Assembly: GCA_026260175.1 (NCBI GenBank) | Contig: JAKCWW010001232.1 | Location: forward strand, 1-64,000 | Direction: 5' to 3' | Length of the DNA stretch: 64,000 bases | From: Reticulitermes lucifugus | Taxonomy: Eukaryota > Arthropoda > Insecta > Blattodea > Rhinotermitidae | Shown here: one piece after another, positions 10,741 through 23,333 of the stretch | Numbering within the stretch: the stretch's first letter is position 1 | How the letters are laid out: each line of letters starts with the position of its first letter | The notes under the pieces: model-generated | What the model was told of the DNA's origin: nothing | The model's database searches: none | The model's input: the letters and a program-made list of their open reading frames with translations, nothing else | Position numbers and translations under genes: made by a program

Positions 10741-11829
10741 AATATTTTTAGAGAATACTAATTTTTAATTACACTGTCGATTGTGGGACGTATACAGGCT
10801 CTTTACAAGAAAGGTTTTCACAGAGAAGATAAAACATGTGATGAATGTGTAGAAGGATACTGCATATAAATGCTTTGTGGGGCAAACCTGAGGCTACCTA
10901 TTCATGCAAAATATTTCTGCACATTAACCATCATTATATCCATTACGTTACCGGTATTCTCATTTAAATAGTGACATTTTATATCGACTAGCACTCTGTA
11001 CTATACTATAATATTCATGGCGGATTTCAGGGGAAAATCTGATAACCGCGGACAAGTTCTGAAATCCATGTTTCAACGCTAAGCGGAGGAACTTGTGTTC
11101 TACAGCTTGTGTGTGTGTGTGTGAAACTGCGCAGCAGTCACACTTTTATTAGCGCAAATTTGTGTGGCCAGTGTTGTTGCCAAGCTGTTGAGTTGTATTT
11201 ACGTGATAGCAGCCTAATTTTTCAGACCTGTCTGAGTACGAAATATGCAAGCACGGTGAAAAATTTCTTATTTTTTCAGGTGGATAGATATTCAAGTAAT
11301 GAATAAGCCTCATCTTCCTTAACGTATTTCAATTGCTCCTTTTATTAGGACGTGTGAGAATTTTATGAGGTTTACTAGTCTTTTTTACCTGGACACTTTA
11401 CAAGACTTTTTATCATGCGTAAAATTAACCGCCCATTTTAAAAATGTCACACTGCAAGGCTATATAATAAAGAGGCATTTGACCGGAGGAGAACAAGACA
11501 GATGCTTCACAGAAATTGATATCAACAGAAATGTCAGTGTGAGAATTCACTCTATCTTTTCATGGGCCAAAAAAATTCTCTTCAGGCTTGGTTGAGGATA
11601 ATAAGAAAGGCAATTGAAGAAAAACTGAAGTCCAAGATGGGCAGATTTGAAAAAAATTTCAGAAAGGGATGGAGGTAAAATTGATGTATTAGGTTAAAGA
11701 AAGAGACAGGTCTTTAAGGCCTTTGTCAAAGGAAGGTTTCTTGAAACTGGCAAATAATTTGGCCTAAGATAAGCATAAAATTTGTAGCCTTAATAACAGA
11801 AACCAGCCTGCTGGAAAATATGTTTATTG
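10741..11829. other. No intact gene; possible 5' part of a pogo relic toward the right
   Basis: Contains a short GT run at 11109-11122. From about 11460 the DNA has fragments that may be the degraded N-terminal half of the adjacent pogo transposase, but I could not confirm a domain. Confidence 0.35.
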
Positions 11830-13030
11830 TAAACTTATGAACAGTCAACCACAATTCGGCTTGGGAAATACAGATACCACAAATTTATTGAGAGCAGTAG
11901 GATTGAACACACATCAAAAGTTTGAGGAAATTATGGGAAAATATGCTTGTGCTCCTTCTAGCATATTCAATGCAGATACAACAGGAGTACTAGGAGTCTA
12001 TGTTAGTAGCAGAGTTCTTTCTGTACGAGAAAAAAGCATATGGGTAGGCTGGCATCAAGAGATATAGGCCCACACTATGATATTATTTTCCCTGTGAATG
12101 GCAATGTATAATTTATTCCGCCCATACTCTTGTTTCCGAAAACGAAAATTAAATAGATATAAATTTAAATTTACTGCTAAGGCCGTAGCAGTCATTCAAA
12201 GAATAGATGGATTAATGTTAATATTTTTCTTATATAATTTAAAAGAGTTATGGGGAATGCTCAGCCATCACCAGAAAATCCTAGACGGCCACAGCAGTGA
12301 CAAGGATCGCCAACATATCTGTTTTTCCCGAAATAATAATGTGTATATGATGTGAACTCAAAAACACACAGTTCATAAATTACAGCCTTTGGGCAGACCT
12401 TCCATAAAAACATTTAAAGTACCTTATTTCGGTGCTTGCTTGTTATGGATAAGGTTTGAGAATAAGTGGATCTTATGAATGAAGCAGTCTTTAAGCCATA
12501 AAGAATGGAACTGGCATGAAACAAGTTATCTTACATAGAGAAGATATACGTGTTGAAGAGAAACACTTTTAAATTTGAATTTTCTGCCTTATCAAATGAA
12601 GGACGTAGCTCAAAGGGCAGGGGTCAAATAAAACTGGTAAAGATACAGTTATTCACAATCTTACCCCGCCAAAAGCAGTGACCGTCACAGGCAGAATTCA
12701 TGAAGAAAACACCACCACTTCCTGATAGCAGGCAGACTAGATTAAACTCCAGAAGAAGACAGAGAAATACTTACCTCAAGTCCTTTCAAGAATGAGACGA
12801 CGCAACACAACAAAGTTAAGCAGCAAAACAGGAAGAGAGACAAAGAAACAACCAGCCAACCAAAGAAGAAAAAGGCGTAAGAAGGAACTGCGCTTGGAAG
12901 GGAAAATCGCGACTGAGACAGAAAGCACTGTGCATCATTTGTGGAGAGTCTTAGCTGAGAACTCCATTCGGCTTCGTGGGCCGACAATAATTGCGATGGA
13001 CTTGAAGGGATTGCTAATAACTGTATATAT
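11830..13030 (+). pseudogene. pogo/CENP-B-like transposase relic
   Basis: Read across frames on the + strand, blocks follow family order. SIFNADTTGV near 11960-11990 holds the first catalytic Asp; the usual Glu after it is Thr here. Next come RLASRDIGPH and FIPPILVF near 12040-12130 and ILDGHSS near 12280, the second catalytic Asp. HKLQPLGRPS lies near 12375-12405, and a basic C-terminal stretch ending in CIICGES near 12932-12952. Stops and frameshifts are frequent, so this copy is old and inactive. It lies in opposite orientation to the relic at 8.3-9.4 kb. I found no terminal repeats. Confidence 0.75.
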
Positions 13031-16000
13031 GTGACTTCTGACAATGCGCTGTGAGCTTATGCTAATTTTAAATGATAGCAGAAGTCACTTCTTTTATATC
13101 CGCTGGTGCAGTCCGAGATTGGAAATTCAACTCAAACCTCTCATAAATTGGTTTCTTCTTAAATCATCATAATTTGCACATTTCTTTATTTTTAGTAGTA
13201 TTTTTCCTGAGCAAAATATATTCATATCAACGCTGATAAATACAGGATTTATGTAAAGGTAAAATCAATATAATGAGACAAAAACTGTCCTGACTACTCT
13301 ACCCTATGTACTTTTTTCGAAGATCCAAAAGTGTCGTTACTATGCTTATGGTCATTGTGGTCAATGTAGTTATTAGGTTACCATGTTTAGCGGGGTCAGT
13401 GTTTATAATACTACTGCGATTATTGTGTTTATTATTGGTTATTATGGTTAGCACACTTCTGTAGTGGCGCTAGTGGTTACTATTGCCAGAATGCTGCTAT
13501 GGACTCTAGAAACCTGAGAACTACAAATCTCGTAAGTCTAATGATGACAAAATTCTTATCAAATTTAATAAGAATAATCTAGCAATTTACGTCAAACATG
13601 GTGATGGATTGGGGGGGGGGTGTAAGGCAGACGAACGGATGGACATGACTATGCTTACATTCGTTGTTCTCATACAAACTGTGCGTGAAACGCGTAACGA
13701 GGCAGAGGAAATGAGGAGCGTGACAACACACATCTCTTCTAATATTTACCACTCTGCCGCCGCCAAGTGGTTGCTGCATATACAGTACAGTATATAACCA
13801 GGTGACATAAACCGCATTATGCAGTATAAAGGCCTGTTACGGTGCAGACCAGGAAAGGGAAAGATATATGAGAAGAAAAAATTGTATATGCCTAAACAAT
13901 ATTAATTTTAGTGTCTCTTGGTTTTGCTCAAACTCCTATTAAAAAAACAACTAATGTAACCTATTACACGTTAATTGGAATTTGCAGAGATTAATAAAAG
14001 GAATACAGTTAATTCAGATATTAAGGCTCTAAAGAAACATGGAGATACAGCACCATGCAACTTTATGGAGTGTAAGGCGAGAGAAGCATGATTGCTTGAG
14101 CTATATCGAGTGTCTGTCAAATGTTGGCAATGGAGCAGAACTTGACAAATGGCGCCAGTTAGGAGCATAAGCCGTTTTAATCAACTATTCTTCAGTGAAG
14201 AATATCATCCATATCTTGCTTAAAAGTAGATTTAGAAGAGTGTTTGAAGTGACTGTGGCGATGAAATCTTTTCTCGTGCCTTTCATATTTTAAGAGTTGA
14301 AATTTTTGTTCGTGACTAGGATCAGGCCTTCGGAAATCTTTCAATTATCTTTAAATTATGTCATTAATTTTCAAGCGTAATTTAAGACACAAAAATTAAA
14401 GGAAGTTCCGTTATTAAAATATCACTGATTAAGATACTAGACCTTGCTACGACTCCATCAACTATAGTCATTCAATCCACAGCTTCAGACGCATGCACCT
14501 ACTCATAAACAAAAAATTACGCCTTATATATAAACTAATTTTCAATACAAGTTTATCTGTGTCTGTCTCTCATTCTATCTCCAACACAGTAAATATAAAT
14601 ATGGGGTTGGTTTTAGAAAGTCAGTCTTTCCTCGTTGTTATGAAATTCGTATCACATTTGGGTGAACCCAAAACTAAAGCTGTTGCAAGCGTAACGTGTA
14701 ACACTGCACGGAAAATTCGCATCACGTTTGGTGAAAAAGAAAACAGATTTAGCCTTATTGCTGAAGTAGTGGAAAGCAGATATTATTAGCTACATGTTTT
14801 TCTGCAAATGCACTCTCATTTTTTATTCAAAATAGGTATTTTATTGTCCATAATTTCACAACTGCTAACCCATTTATATATTCTGTCCTTCGATCTCGAA
14901 ATGAGTTAAAACCATCTTTCTGGAAACATCTGACGCAGAATGACTGCGAAATCCTTCAACTCGTAGTGCTGATATACAGGATTAATATATATTTCTACAC
15001 ATTAGTTTAAGTTATATCGAAACACTAATTATTTACAATAGTAAAATGTTCACTGCTTGGCCATCAACATCTCAATAAATTTGCCAGATATGTATAAACT
15101 CCGTAGTTAGTCATGAAATTATTTAATGAATTCTTCAATGGGCTAGTGGTCATCATAGAGTTTGGACTTTTTTCTGGACAGGTAAAAGAAAGACCAAGGA
15201 ATTGTTGTCCGATATCCTGAACTGTTAAGGGATTTCTGTCTTTCTCAAAGCATACTGACCTGCTCTCTTCTCCACCCGGTCTCTATTCAATGAGTTTTGT
15301 AGAATATTTTCCAAAGTGTAAAGCAGCCGTGATTAATGCTGACTACTCAAATTAATTTAGTGCCGAGGTTAAGAATTAGTGGAATACACTTCCACACTTC
15401 CACATACTTTCATTCCATGCACAAAGACAACTTTACTTTACATTACTTTAACATTTACTCATATTGACATAAATTTCTAAACATGGGTTTCCTATCTCAC
15501 ACTGAAATAAAAGAACAGAATGATAGTTTGGAAAAAAACATTGTACAAAAATAAAAAAAAAAATAAAATGAGGACGAACTAGCGTCCCTCTGGATTCATT
15601 TGGTACACCAGTAGCTGTACAGATGGCACTAGTTCTATAGTCTTCGCATGAAAAAGTCAGAAAGCCGCACAGTTCCTGTGCTAGTGAAATTACGTCACAA
15701 CTTCCTTAACTGGCTTTCGAAGTCATGTAATTGCATTTTAAAATCCTTAGAGAGGGGGGGGGGAGATGAAGATTTATGGGAGCATTATTGGAAATATTAT
15801 CCGAAACGCATTTTCCTAACCTTGCCCCCCCCCCCGCTCCATCTCACAGCCCCGCAACTTTTAAACGGAAACTTTCACGGTGACGCAAAGTAACTTGGAA
15901 TCAATCCTCCCGTGCGACGTCAGCGACACGAAGCCTTCCGTTCGCACATGTTATAACAAGGAATGTCACCCATATATAATGTATGCAATTTAATACATGG

Positions 16001-16989
16001 GGATTTTCTTCTTCTTCTTCTTCCCAATCCTTTTACTGTAAATTTAACTTGCTCAGTTCATTATCTGATTTCTTTTCCCTCCATGTTTTTAAAAGTTCTA
16101 TTAAAACAGAGAATTCCGTAACTCTAATGGCGTTGTGTTATTCCTACCCCATGAGTTTGAACGTTACTTTTATTGCTAGCAGAAAGTAGACATAAATTTT
16201 TGCCAGATACGAGAAAGTCTTCCTACACATACTTCCACACCTAAAGCCTTGTACTGTTGACATCTGATTTAAATAACATAATTTTAAAATCCGAATAGAA
16301 AATTAAATTTACCTCATAGTCTAGTGTGAGAAACACCTGAACAGATATCATAGGATCGAAAAGTATTCGAATAAAATTTTTGCTTTGCAATTTTAAGTAT
16401 TATAAATTATTATTATTATTACTATTATTATTAAATTTTGGGAAATGCTATTGCAAAATTTGGTAAACGTTAAACGTTTTGTATGTCACCTCAAAATTTC
16501 GCGTTACCTTCAAATTTGGAATTGTTGACTGATAAAACCATGTTTCATGCAGAGCTCTTGTACGTACATACATATACGAGTACATAGTATATAAAGATTC
16601 CAAATTTCATAGCCTAGCTCCAGTGATACGTGCAGCTGTCATTTTGTTGTTTCGTACTGTACAAAGAAATATCGACAAAGTTGCACCGTTTACGCTCATA
16701 CATTACCCAGCATAATTTTATAAACGTAAAGTAAGTGGGGAATGCCACACCCACTGCACAGATTTGTAGCCCCTTCGTTATTATCTATTTAACAAGTTGC
16801 CAATACAAGGCTTTAGTAACATGAAATATCAAAATATTTATAAAAACGTTCTTTTAAAACTTGTCAATTGCTTACAAAGTTAAAAGCAGAAAAACACACA
16901 TACACGAAAAGAGCATAGCTACTTCATAAGCCTAATATTTTCCATAAGGAAAAACAAATTACAAATTACAAATTATTTTTACGTAAAAG
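13031..16989. other. AT-rich DNA with simple repeats, no gene recognised
   Basis: Contains G/C homopolymers (near 13611-13620, 15756-15765 and 15825-15834), a TTC run near 16009-16022 and an ATT run near 16406-16433. Open frames at 14493-14789 and 15648-15893 have no recognised domain. Confidence 0.4.
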
Positions 16990-17250
16990 GTGCATACAGG
17001 GGTTTGATGGCGAAACCTGAGGGAAAGAGACCACTTGGAAGACCTAGGCGTAGATGGGGATAATATTAAAATGGATTTTTAAGAAGTGGGATGGGATCAT
17101 GGACTGGATTGACTCGGTTCAGGATAGGGACAGGCGGCGGGCTCTTTTGAATGTGGTAATAAACCCCTGGGTTCCATAAAATGTGGGAAGCTTCTTGACT
17201 GGCTGAAGACCTGTTAGGTTCTCAAGATGGACCCTGCTCCATAGAGTGCG
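16990..17250 (+). mobile_element. 3' end of a non-LTR retrotransposon (LINE fragment)
   Basis: Translates from about 17011 as KPEGKRPLGRPRRRW and then, with a frame shift, into a decayed form of the conserved tail usually ending in a Trp-Arg-rich block. This is the C-terminal tail after the reverse transcriptase in a common insect LINE family. A TA microsatellite lies at 17422-17445. The same 3' end recurs at 43176-43325 (minus) and 55395-55660 (+). Confidence 0.7.
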
Positions 17251-18136
17251 TTAGTTACTATAGTATTGCCTTTGTCTTCCGAGTGAAACAGTCCAATTCC
17301 AAACGGCTAGATATCCCAGGAGACTTCAGCAACACCGCTGTGAGCACCTCAAGTTTCGCATATTAATGTGTATTTTCTGTCTTAGCTTGGTAATGGAGAG
17401 ACTGAATGCACAGAATATTTAATATATATATATATATATATATATTATAATATGGTTTAATAGTTTTGTATTTCAATAAATCATATATTCTCATCATCCT
17501 AAATCATTTTCATCACATTTAAATTATAAATTAATTTTATCAAAATGTCGGAGGTCATTATAGGTCAAATGTTTGATGTAGAATTCAAACGGAATGTTAA
17601 ATTTATAGATCAGTTGCTCCCTTTGACAAAACATACGCGTGTTTTCCAATCATCGCTGCTCACTCTCAACTGTGAAGTCAACAACTGTTCGCCCGTACAT
17701 GGGACAAAATATTGCATCTACAAATAAACATAAACTGACAACTATTTTATGGGTATTTTGATTCTTACTTTGATCATCCAACTTTATACTCGTGTAATCC
17801 ATCATAGATTATTGGCTGGTTAGAATACTCAACGCTGCTTTTACATCCGTATAATTTATACATGTTTCGAATTAAATTAAAATACGAATTTATTGGGGAG
17901 GGTATTAAATTAGCAGGCCATGAATCACATTAAGCCTTTAAAGATCAGTGATTAATATATACAACACCATCTATAAATTTACATTAAACATAAAGTTGAG
18001 ATACAATGTTCATAGGAACTAGACAAAAAGAGAAATACAGCATTAGGAAGTTGATTTAATCATCTTGTTCACAGGATTTATATACATTTATGTATACTTT
18101 CTTCTTTATTTTAATATCGTTTTATTTAGGCTTTTT
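17251..18136. other. No gene recognised; TA microsatellite
   Basis: AT-rich, with a TA dinucleotide run near 17422-17445 that may be the tail of the upstream LINE. The short open frame at 17545-17727 has no recognised homology. Confidence 0.4.
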
Positions 18137-18342
18137 TCATTGACCTAATCCTTTCGGTTGCACTATGGCCCTGGGGTCGACTCAACCTTAAACAGAAATG
18201 AGTACCAGGAGTATTTCCTGGGGGGTAAAGACGGCCGGTGCGTAGGTCTGACAACCTTACCACCTTCATGTGCCGATTGTCTAGAAATCTGGGAGCATCA
18301 AACTCCTGGAAACCCAAAGGGCTGTCCAGACCTGTAATGGGA
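18137..18342 (+). repeat. SINE body, headless copy
   Basis: Matches 50630-50845 closely, including GCACTATGG, GGGGTCGACTCA and the central GGGGTAAAGACGGCCGGTGC followed by a CTGACAACCTTACCACC block. The tRNA head is absent, as in a 5'-truncated insertion. Confidence 0.75.
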
Positions 18343-18929
18343 TTGATTTACGTTTTTTTATTTAGGCTGCTTTATTACAATCTACCCCATTCTACTTCAT
18401 TTAATTTCATTGCGCTACTATTGTCTGGTGAGGATTCCATGAAGCTCCTCACTGTATTATCCTCTCCAACTTTCACTTTCTGTCTTTGTATGCACGTCTA
18501 ATTCCAAGCGCAACATTCTTACGGTCCCTCAGGATTTGTTATTCCCTTGCATTGAGAGAGCAAAGTTCTGACCCTCACAAAACAAGAAACGTGATAATAT
18601 GAGATGCGAGTCATTTACAGTGGTAAATATTACGTGTTCGTCCTTTGGGATAAGACGCTAACTTCTGAGTTAAACTTTAAGACTGCATCTTGAAACCTGA
18701 AGAAGAATGCAGCAGTTTGCTTCAAAATATTTGTGATTATCTAGAGAAATATGCGGCTTCACACCCAAAAATTCTCTGATTTTATAATTGTATTATGTTA
18801 TCCGCCATATAGTGCTGAGTGTTACGGGCCACCTCCACGAGAACTCTGAGGTCAAACAGCAACTCGCACACTCCAGTGAATCAATTATGACCTAAAGGAA
18901 TCAGCGTACCATCGTGAATCAAGTGATGT
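18343..18929. other. No gene recognised
   Basis: Nothing coding seen. A motif near 18694 (CTGAAGA with a GAAG/CTTC hairpin) lacks the GAAA box. Confidence 0.35.
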
Positions 18930-19450
18930 ATGTTTGTGACATTAAATCCATTGTGTTCAACACCAGCTGACGAGAAATCTGAGGTTCTCACAGCAGTGTT
19001 GCTGAGAATTCAGGTCGTGAATTTCATGTGTAGGACTCACGTCTTTTGGTGGGAACGTCACAGCAATGCACAGAATGTGAGGCCAGATCTGAAAGTACAT
19101 TGGGATGTGGTTAAGAGAACAGGCTACATTGAGAATATCCATCCGCATATAAACAACCAATTATCTCTACATAGTAGACCAGGAATCCACCCCGAATTGA
19201 TCGCCTACAATTTTAACCATCTTTTATATATTTTATAGTTTTAACGTGTACTTATATTGTTGGTTTTAGTTTATGTAATTTATACTCTCACAAGTGTCCC
19301 TGATGATGATCCCAGGAAGGAATCGAAACATGTTGGACTGTTTTACAGGGATTATAATATAAAATGTATATAAAATAATTACAACAGTGTATTTGTTGGT
19401 TGAGTATTTTATGTTTGATTGATAACAATGAACGGTACAAATAACATAGA
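18930..19450 (+). mobile_element. Retroelement 3' region ending in a hammerhead-like motif
   Basis: A 102-codon open frame (18930-19238) includes EVLTAVLLRIQV, a reading I recognise only as a common dispersed-repeat peptide in insect genomes, not a host protein. It is followed by the motif at 19296-19338 and an AT-rich tail leading into TTGTTGGTTGAGT at 19396. The layout fits the end of a Penelope-like element or its non-autonomous relative. Assignment rests on the ribozyme-like motif. Confidence 0.45.
19296..19338 (+). ncRNA. Hammerhead-like motif with palindromic stem III
   Basis: GTCC (19296-19299) pairs with GGAC (19335-19338). CTGATGA is at 19300-19306. Stem II pairs GATCC with GG-ATC, with A19321 bulged. 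GAAA is at 19325-19328 and is followed by CATGTT. ACATGT is self-complementary, so stem III would form between two copies. One extra base (T19307) precedes stem II, as in the other two copies. Confidence 0.45.
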
Positions 19451-20804
19451 AATAAAATGGATTGCCATAATTCAGAATATGGTTACATTTGGTCTTCTGT
19501 GGTCAATAATATCTTTCTACTTTTAAAATAGAAGAAAATGTCTCTACCATCTTTCAGGTACCCAATGCCGCGAAAAATATGGTTTGCTAATGAATTGGTG
19601 GATAGTATTCCTAGTAGTGGCTTCATGAAAATTACATTGTTGTGACACATCGTAAATGAGAAAATCTGTGTAATTCGAAGTAAAGTGAAGTATGGAATAA
19701 CTAAGGTTCTCTATTTATTTGATTACTGCACATTTTTAAGTCAATGTTACCAAAAATGTATCACGTATAAACACCACGAATTTCTAATCTGAAAAACTCG
19801 CGTATTTGATAGCAGGCCTGCAAACATGTAAGCCTATGCCTCTATAATCCAATTCTAGTGTCTATAAACTCTTATCTCAAAATTACACATTACCAACTGC
19901 ATGCTTAAATAAATATCTCTTTTGCTTTATAATTTATTTCAGCACAGACGTGATAGCTTCCAGGAAGTTTGTCAGCTGATAAAATTTTGGAAGCTTTATT
20001 CACTTTCACCCTACCATTTGACAGTAACAAGAATTACGTAGCCTACAAGGGAATGGCCAAATCTAACGATAATTCCATAAATAAGAGCCCACATGACAAT
20101 CTTACAGCCGCACAACTATACAAATCTCTGTATTATGTGTATATCAAAGAATCACTACCATTTTCACTAAACACCACTTCCTGTTCTTATTCGTATCCAT
20201 CTCAACCCAGCCCTTACCTTCCCGCCATATGTCTTTAACATTCATTTCAGTGTTATACTGATGTCAAAGTCCGAATTTTTCAAGAGACTTCTTTCTTTCA
20301 AGCTTTCCTACCAAAATAATTATCCATTTGTTTCATGCGTGTTGCTTGCACCACCCATCTCATCCTCCTGGATTCCATCCTGCCAATAATTATTGGTAGT
20401 GAATTAAATTACGAAGCTCTTGGTTGTGCAGGCTCCTCAAGCCTCCCGTAAGTTTTCCATATTGGTAAAAGTATTCCCCTACAAAGTTTATGAAATTTAA
20501 TTTATTTGTAGTGTCAGACGATGGTATGTCACGTAGAGAATAATTCAGTCTTAAGACTTCTGAACAACTGGGCCTAGACGTCTAGATTAGCTTCTCGTAT
20601 CGGATCCAAATGAATGGATATTTATTTCCCACCTTCCTGATCCTGAGGACGGAGGCAGATCTCTCCCCAACACCTTATTATAATTTTTATTTCAATCACT
20701 GGTAATAAAATCCAAAGAGTGAAGATTCCAAACCCTTAATCTATATTATGATCTTATACGGATCATTTTTCATATCCATAACAAGATAGGCAATGTACTT
20801 ATAA
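19451..20804. other. No gene recognised
   Basis: AT-rich; an open frame at 19969-20238 has no recognised domain. Confidence 0.4.
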
Positions 20805-20937
20805 CGTCTTTCCCGGGGGTAAAGCGGCTGGAGCGTGGCGTTGACCACCCTCATGCATCTAGCGCCGAGGTTAAAGGAAAAGTAAAGCTATACCTTTACG
20901 CCCCCTCTGGGCATTCATGGCTTCTTATAGGGTGAAC
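20805..20937 (+). repeat. SINE central-domain copy
   Basis: CCCGGGGGTAAAGCGGCTGG is followed by GCGTGGCGTTGACCACC, TCTAGCGCCGAGGTT and a tail rich in CTTTACC. It shares the GGGTAAAG-CGG-GACCACC core with the copies at 18.2, 35.1, 50.7, 56.0, 60.1, 61.4 and 63.2 kb. Confidence 0.7.
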
Positions 20938-22515
20938 TTTACCTTTACGTATAACGTAATATTGTTGCGCCTTCGCACAGTGTTTATACCTCCTCGGCTA
21001 TCGGAACAGCACGATACCATTTCGCACGAAGACAGCGCTATTATGGCGATATGGTGTCCCCGGCAACGGTAAAACCTACTTAGGTCTTCATGTCAAATGC
21101 CCGATATTTGTGCCCGATTTTAATCGAATTTCGAAATTCTGGACACATTTTAATACACGTCTCCAATATCACATTTCACGGCAATTGGTCTAGTGGGAGC
21201 CACGCTGAAACATGCAGACAGACGGGCTTAAGGAGGGTATTAGGAGCTTTTTACCACTATGCGAACACGCCTGAAGACAACTATTAAATTTATGATTGAG
21301 AAGGACAAAAACGAATTATATGTTAATAAGAGTTTCCTGATAACGGTTAAGTCACAGTTTTTCTTGTATGAAACCAGCCTGTGATATGCTATTCGATAAT
21401 ACAGCGCGTTTGGCGGCAGTGGGGCGCTGTTTGAGTCTGATGCATATTGACGTAGTGGAGTATTCTGAACACCGACGTCATGTAAGTGTTGTCTGACGTT
21501 TTACTGCAGACGGAGGAAGACGCCGTGAAAGAGGCATTGCCCCAGGCGGAGCAGACGAATACGTCAAACGCCCTGAAATAGCACACAAATTTCCGAACTT
21601 AAAATGTATTTGATGTAAATTACATACAGCATGGAAATTCTGACATTTTGTGTCGTGTTACTGAAAGGTTACAAATTAACATGATATCAAAACCCCGCGT
21701 CACGTAACCACGAACATACTTTTTTTGCAAAATATCTTGAGGAATTTTTATTATTTTATTACATTAGTTGAATTGTCCTGGTCGCCGGAAGGAAGAAAAA
21801 GAAGAGGAAAACCCGAAATGAATTTGGACAAGGAAGTGGAAAAATGATGAAGCAGAAGAATGTAACACCTGAAGAAGCAGTAAAGCGGCAAATATTGCGA
21901 AAAGTGACTGCGAACCAGTAACTGGTATAACAACAGCAAACTGTTGCGGACAGGCACATAAGTTCAAAATGTAAAATTGTAACACAGTAATTTGATCGTA
22001 ATTAGACTTTCTTTGAAATGCAACGAAGTATGCATACACACAGATTTTTCGACTTACGTAAGGATTCCGTTCTTGAAACTTTTACGTAAACCGAAATTTA
22101 CCTAAGTCGGAATTGGNCCCCCCCCGCCTTATTTATCACACCTCATCTGATATGTATATATTGTTACAATGTCAGTGTACGTGTTTTAAAAGTTATTTCT
22201 GTGAATGTTTTCATATAAAACACACAAAGTAAAATATATTTAATAGTTACAATATTAATAGCTAATAATATTAATATTATATAAAATATTAGATAATAAC
22301 ATTAGCAACTAATAAGAAATTTTTACATAAGTCCGAATTTAAGTAAATCGAATATTACGTAACCTGAAAACCGCCTGTATATAGTCCAAGATCCAACAGC
22401 TACTACTGTGACGAAAGTTATGTAAGCGTATCGCGAAAAAGACAGAATTAAGTGGCGAGATATGGAATAATTTCAGCAGAACGTGTTGTCATATGGGCTC
22501 ATCGTTCTGTTTTTA
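20938..22515. other. No gene recognised; single N at 22117
   Basis: Begins with ACGTAATATTGTTGCGCCTT, similar to 52920 and to 32283 inverted, so the edge belongs to another dispersed repeat. The three overlapping minus-strand open frames at 21751-22039 are antisense to a purine-rich tract and are not credible genes. Confidence 0.4.
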
Positions 22516-23333
22516 TTAGACATAGACTGCAGCGCTCTCAGACGTTGGATAACCACTAGATTTAGTGGGGTTATACCACTACCTGTGCATCATGTAAACA
22601 AGTATGATAATCCTCAGCGTAGATGAAGGTAAACAGCGCGACGCTTCGGTGCTCTTTCTTTGCAGCAAGAACCTCTTCTAACCATTGAATAGGGGGCGGG
22701 GGGATACTAGACGTGGTCTGACATGGTGAAGAGAAAATATCCCTGCTTCTGTCTTCAATCTAACCTGTGATCGTCTATCATTCCGCTGACGGAGATAATC
22801 CGAGCCATAAATATCTAGTCTTCCTTTTATTTTGTTGGCAATCATGAACCGTATTTAATGTTGTGGGCAACGACGACACGTTGTTCAGATGAAATTTTAT
22901 TAATGCGTCATATTCGTTAGCAAATTTATATTGAAATTTGTTCAATGCGGTTAAATGTAGCAGACAGGAAAATTATGTTTTTGTGGTCTACAGCGGAGAT
23001 GAACTGAGCACCAGGGGTCCAAAAGTCATTTTATCTTTCACCCGCAGTGAATTGCGTACATTTAGCTGCTACTTAAATGCCAGCTGTCATGGTTTTACTT
23101 TATTAGTATTCCTGTAAAAGTCTTAAAAATTTAGAGATTGATATTACCGTTTGAGAAAAAAAAAAGGGAAAAATTTAAATTTAGACATAGACTGCAGCGC
23201 TCTCAGGCGTTTGGATAACCACTAGATTTAGTGGGGTTATACCACTACCTGTGCATCATGTAAACAATTATGATAATCCTCAGCGTAGATGAAGGTAAAC
23301 AGCGCGACTCTTCGGTGCTCTTTCTTTGCAGCA
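22516..23333. mobile_element. TRIM-like unit: two 150-bp direct repeats flanking 513 bp
   Basis: 22516-22667 and 23181-23333 differ at only about four positions. The 513-bp interior has no open frame. A purine tract of 21 bases at 23153-23173 (A-rich with GGG) lies 7 bases before the right copy, where a retrotransposon polypurine tract would sit. Each copy contains the perfect hairpin CCACTAGATTTAGTGG. I see no TG...CA termini, primer-binding site or clear target duplication, so a simple segmental duplication remains possible. Confidence 0.55.

Noticed and set aside
18694-18735. CTGAAGA with GAAG/CTTC hairpin
   Set aside because: GAAA replaced by CAAAA and no stem I pairing.
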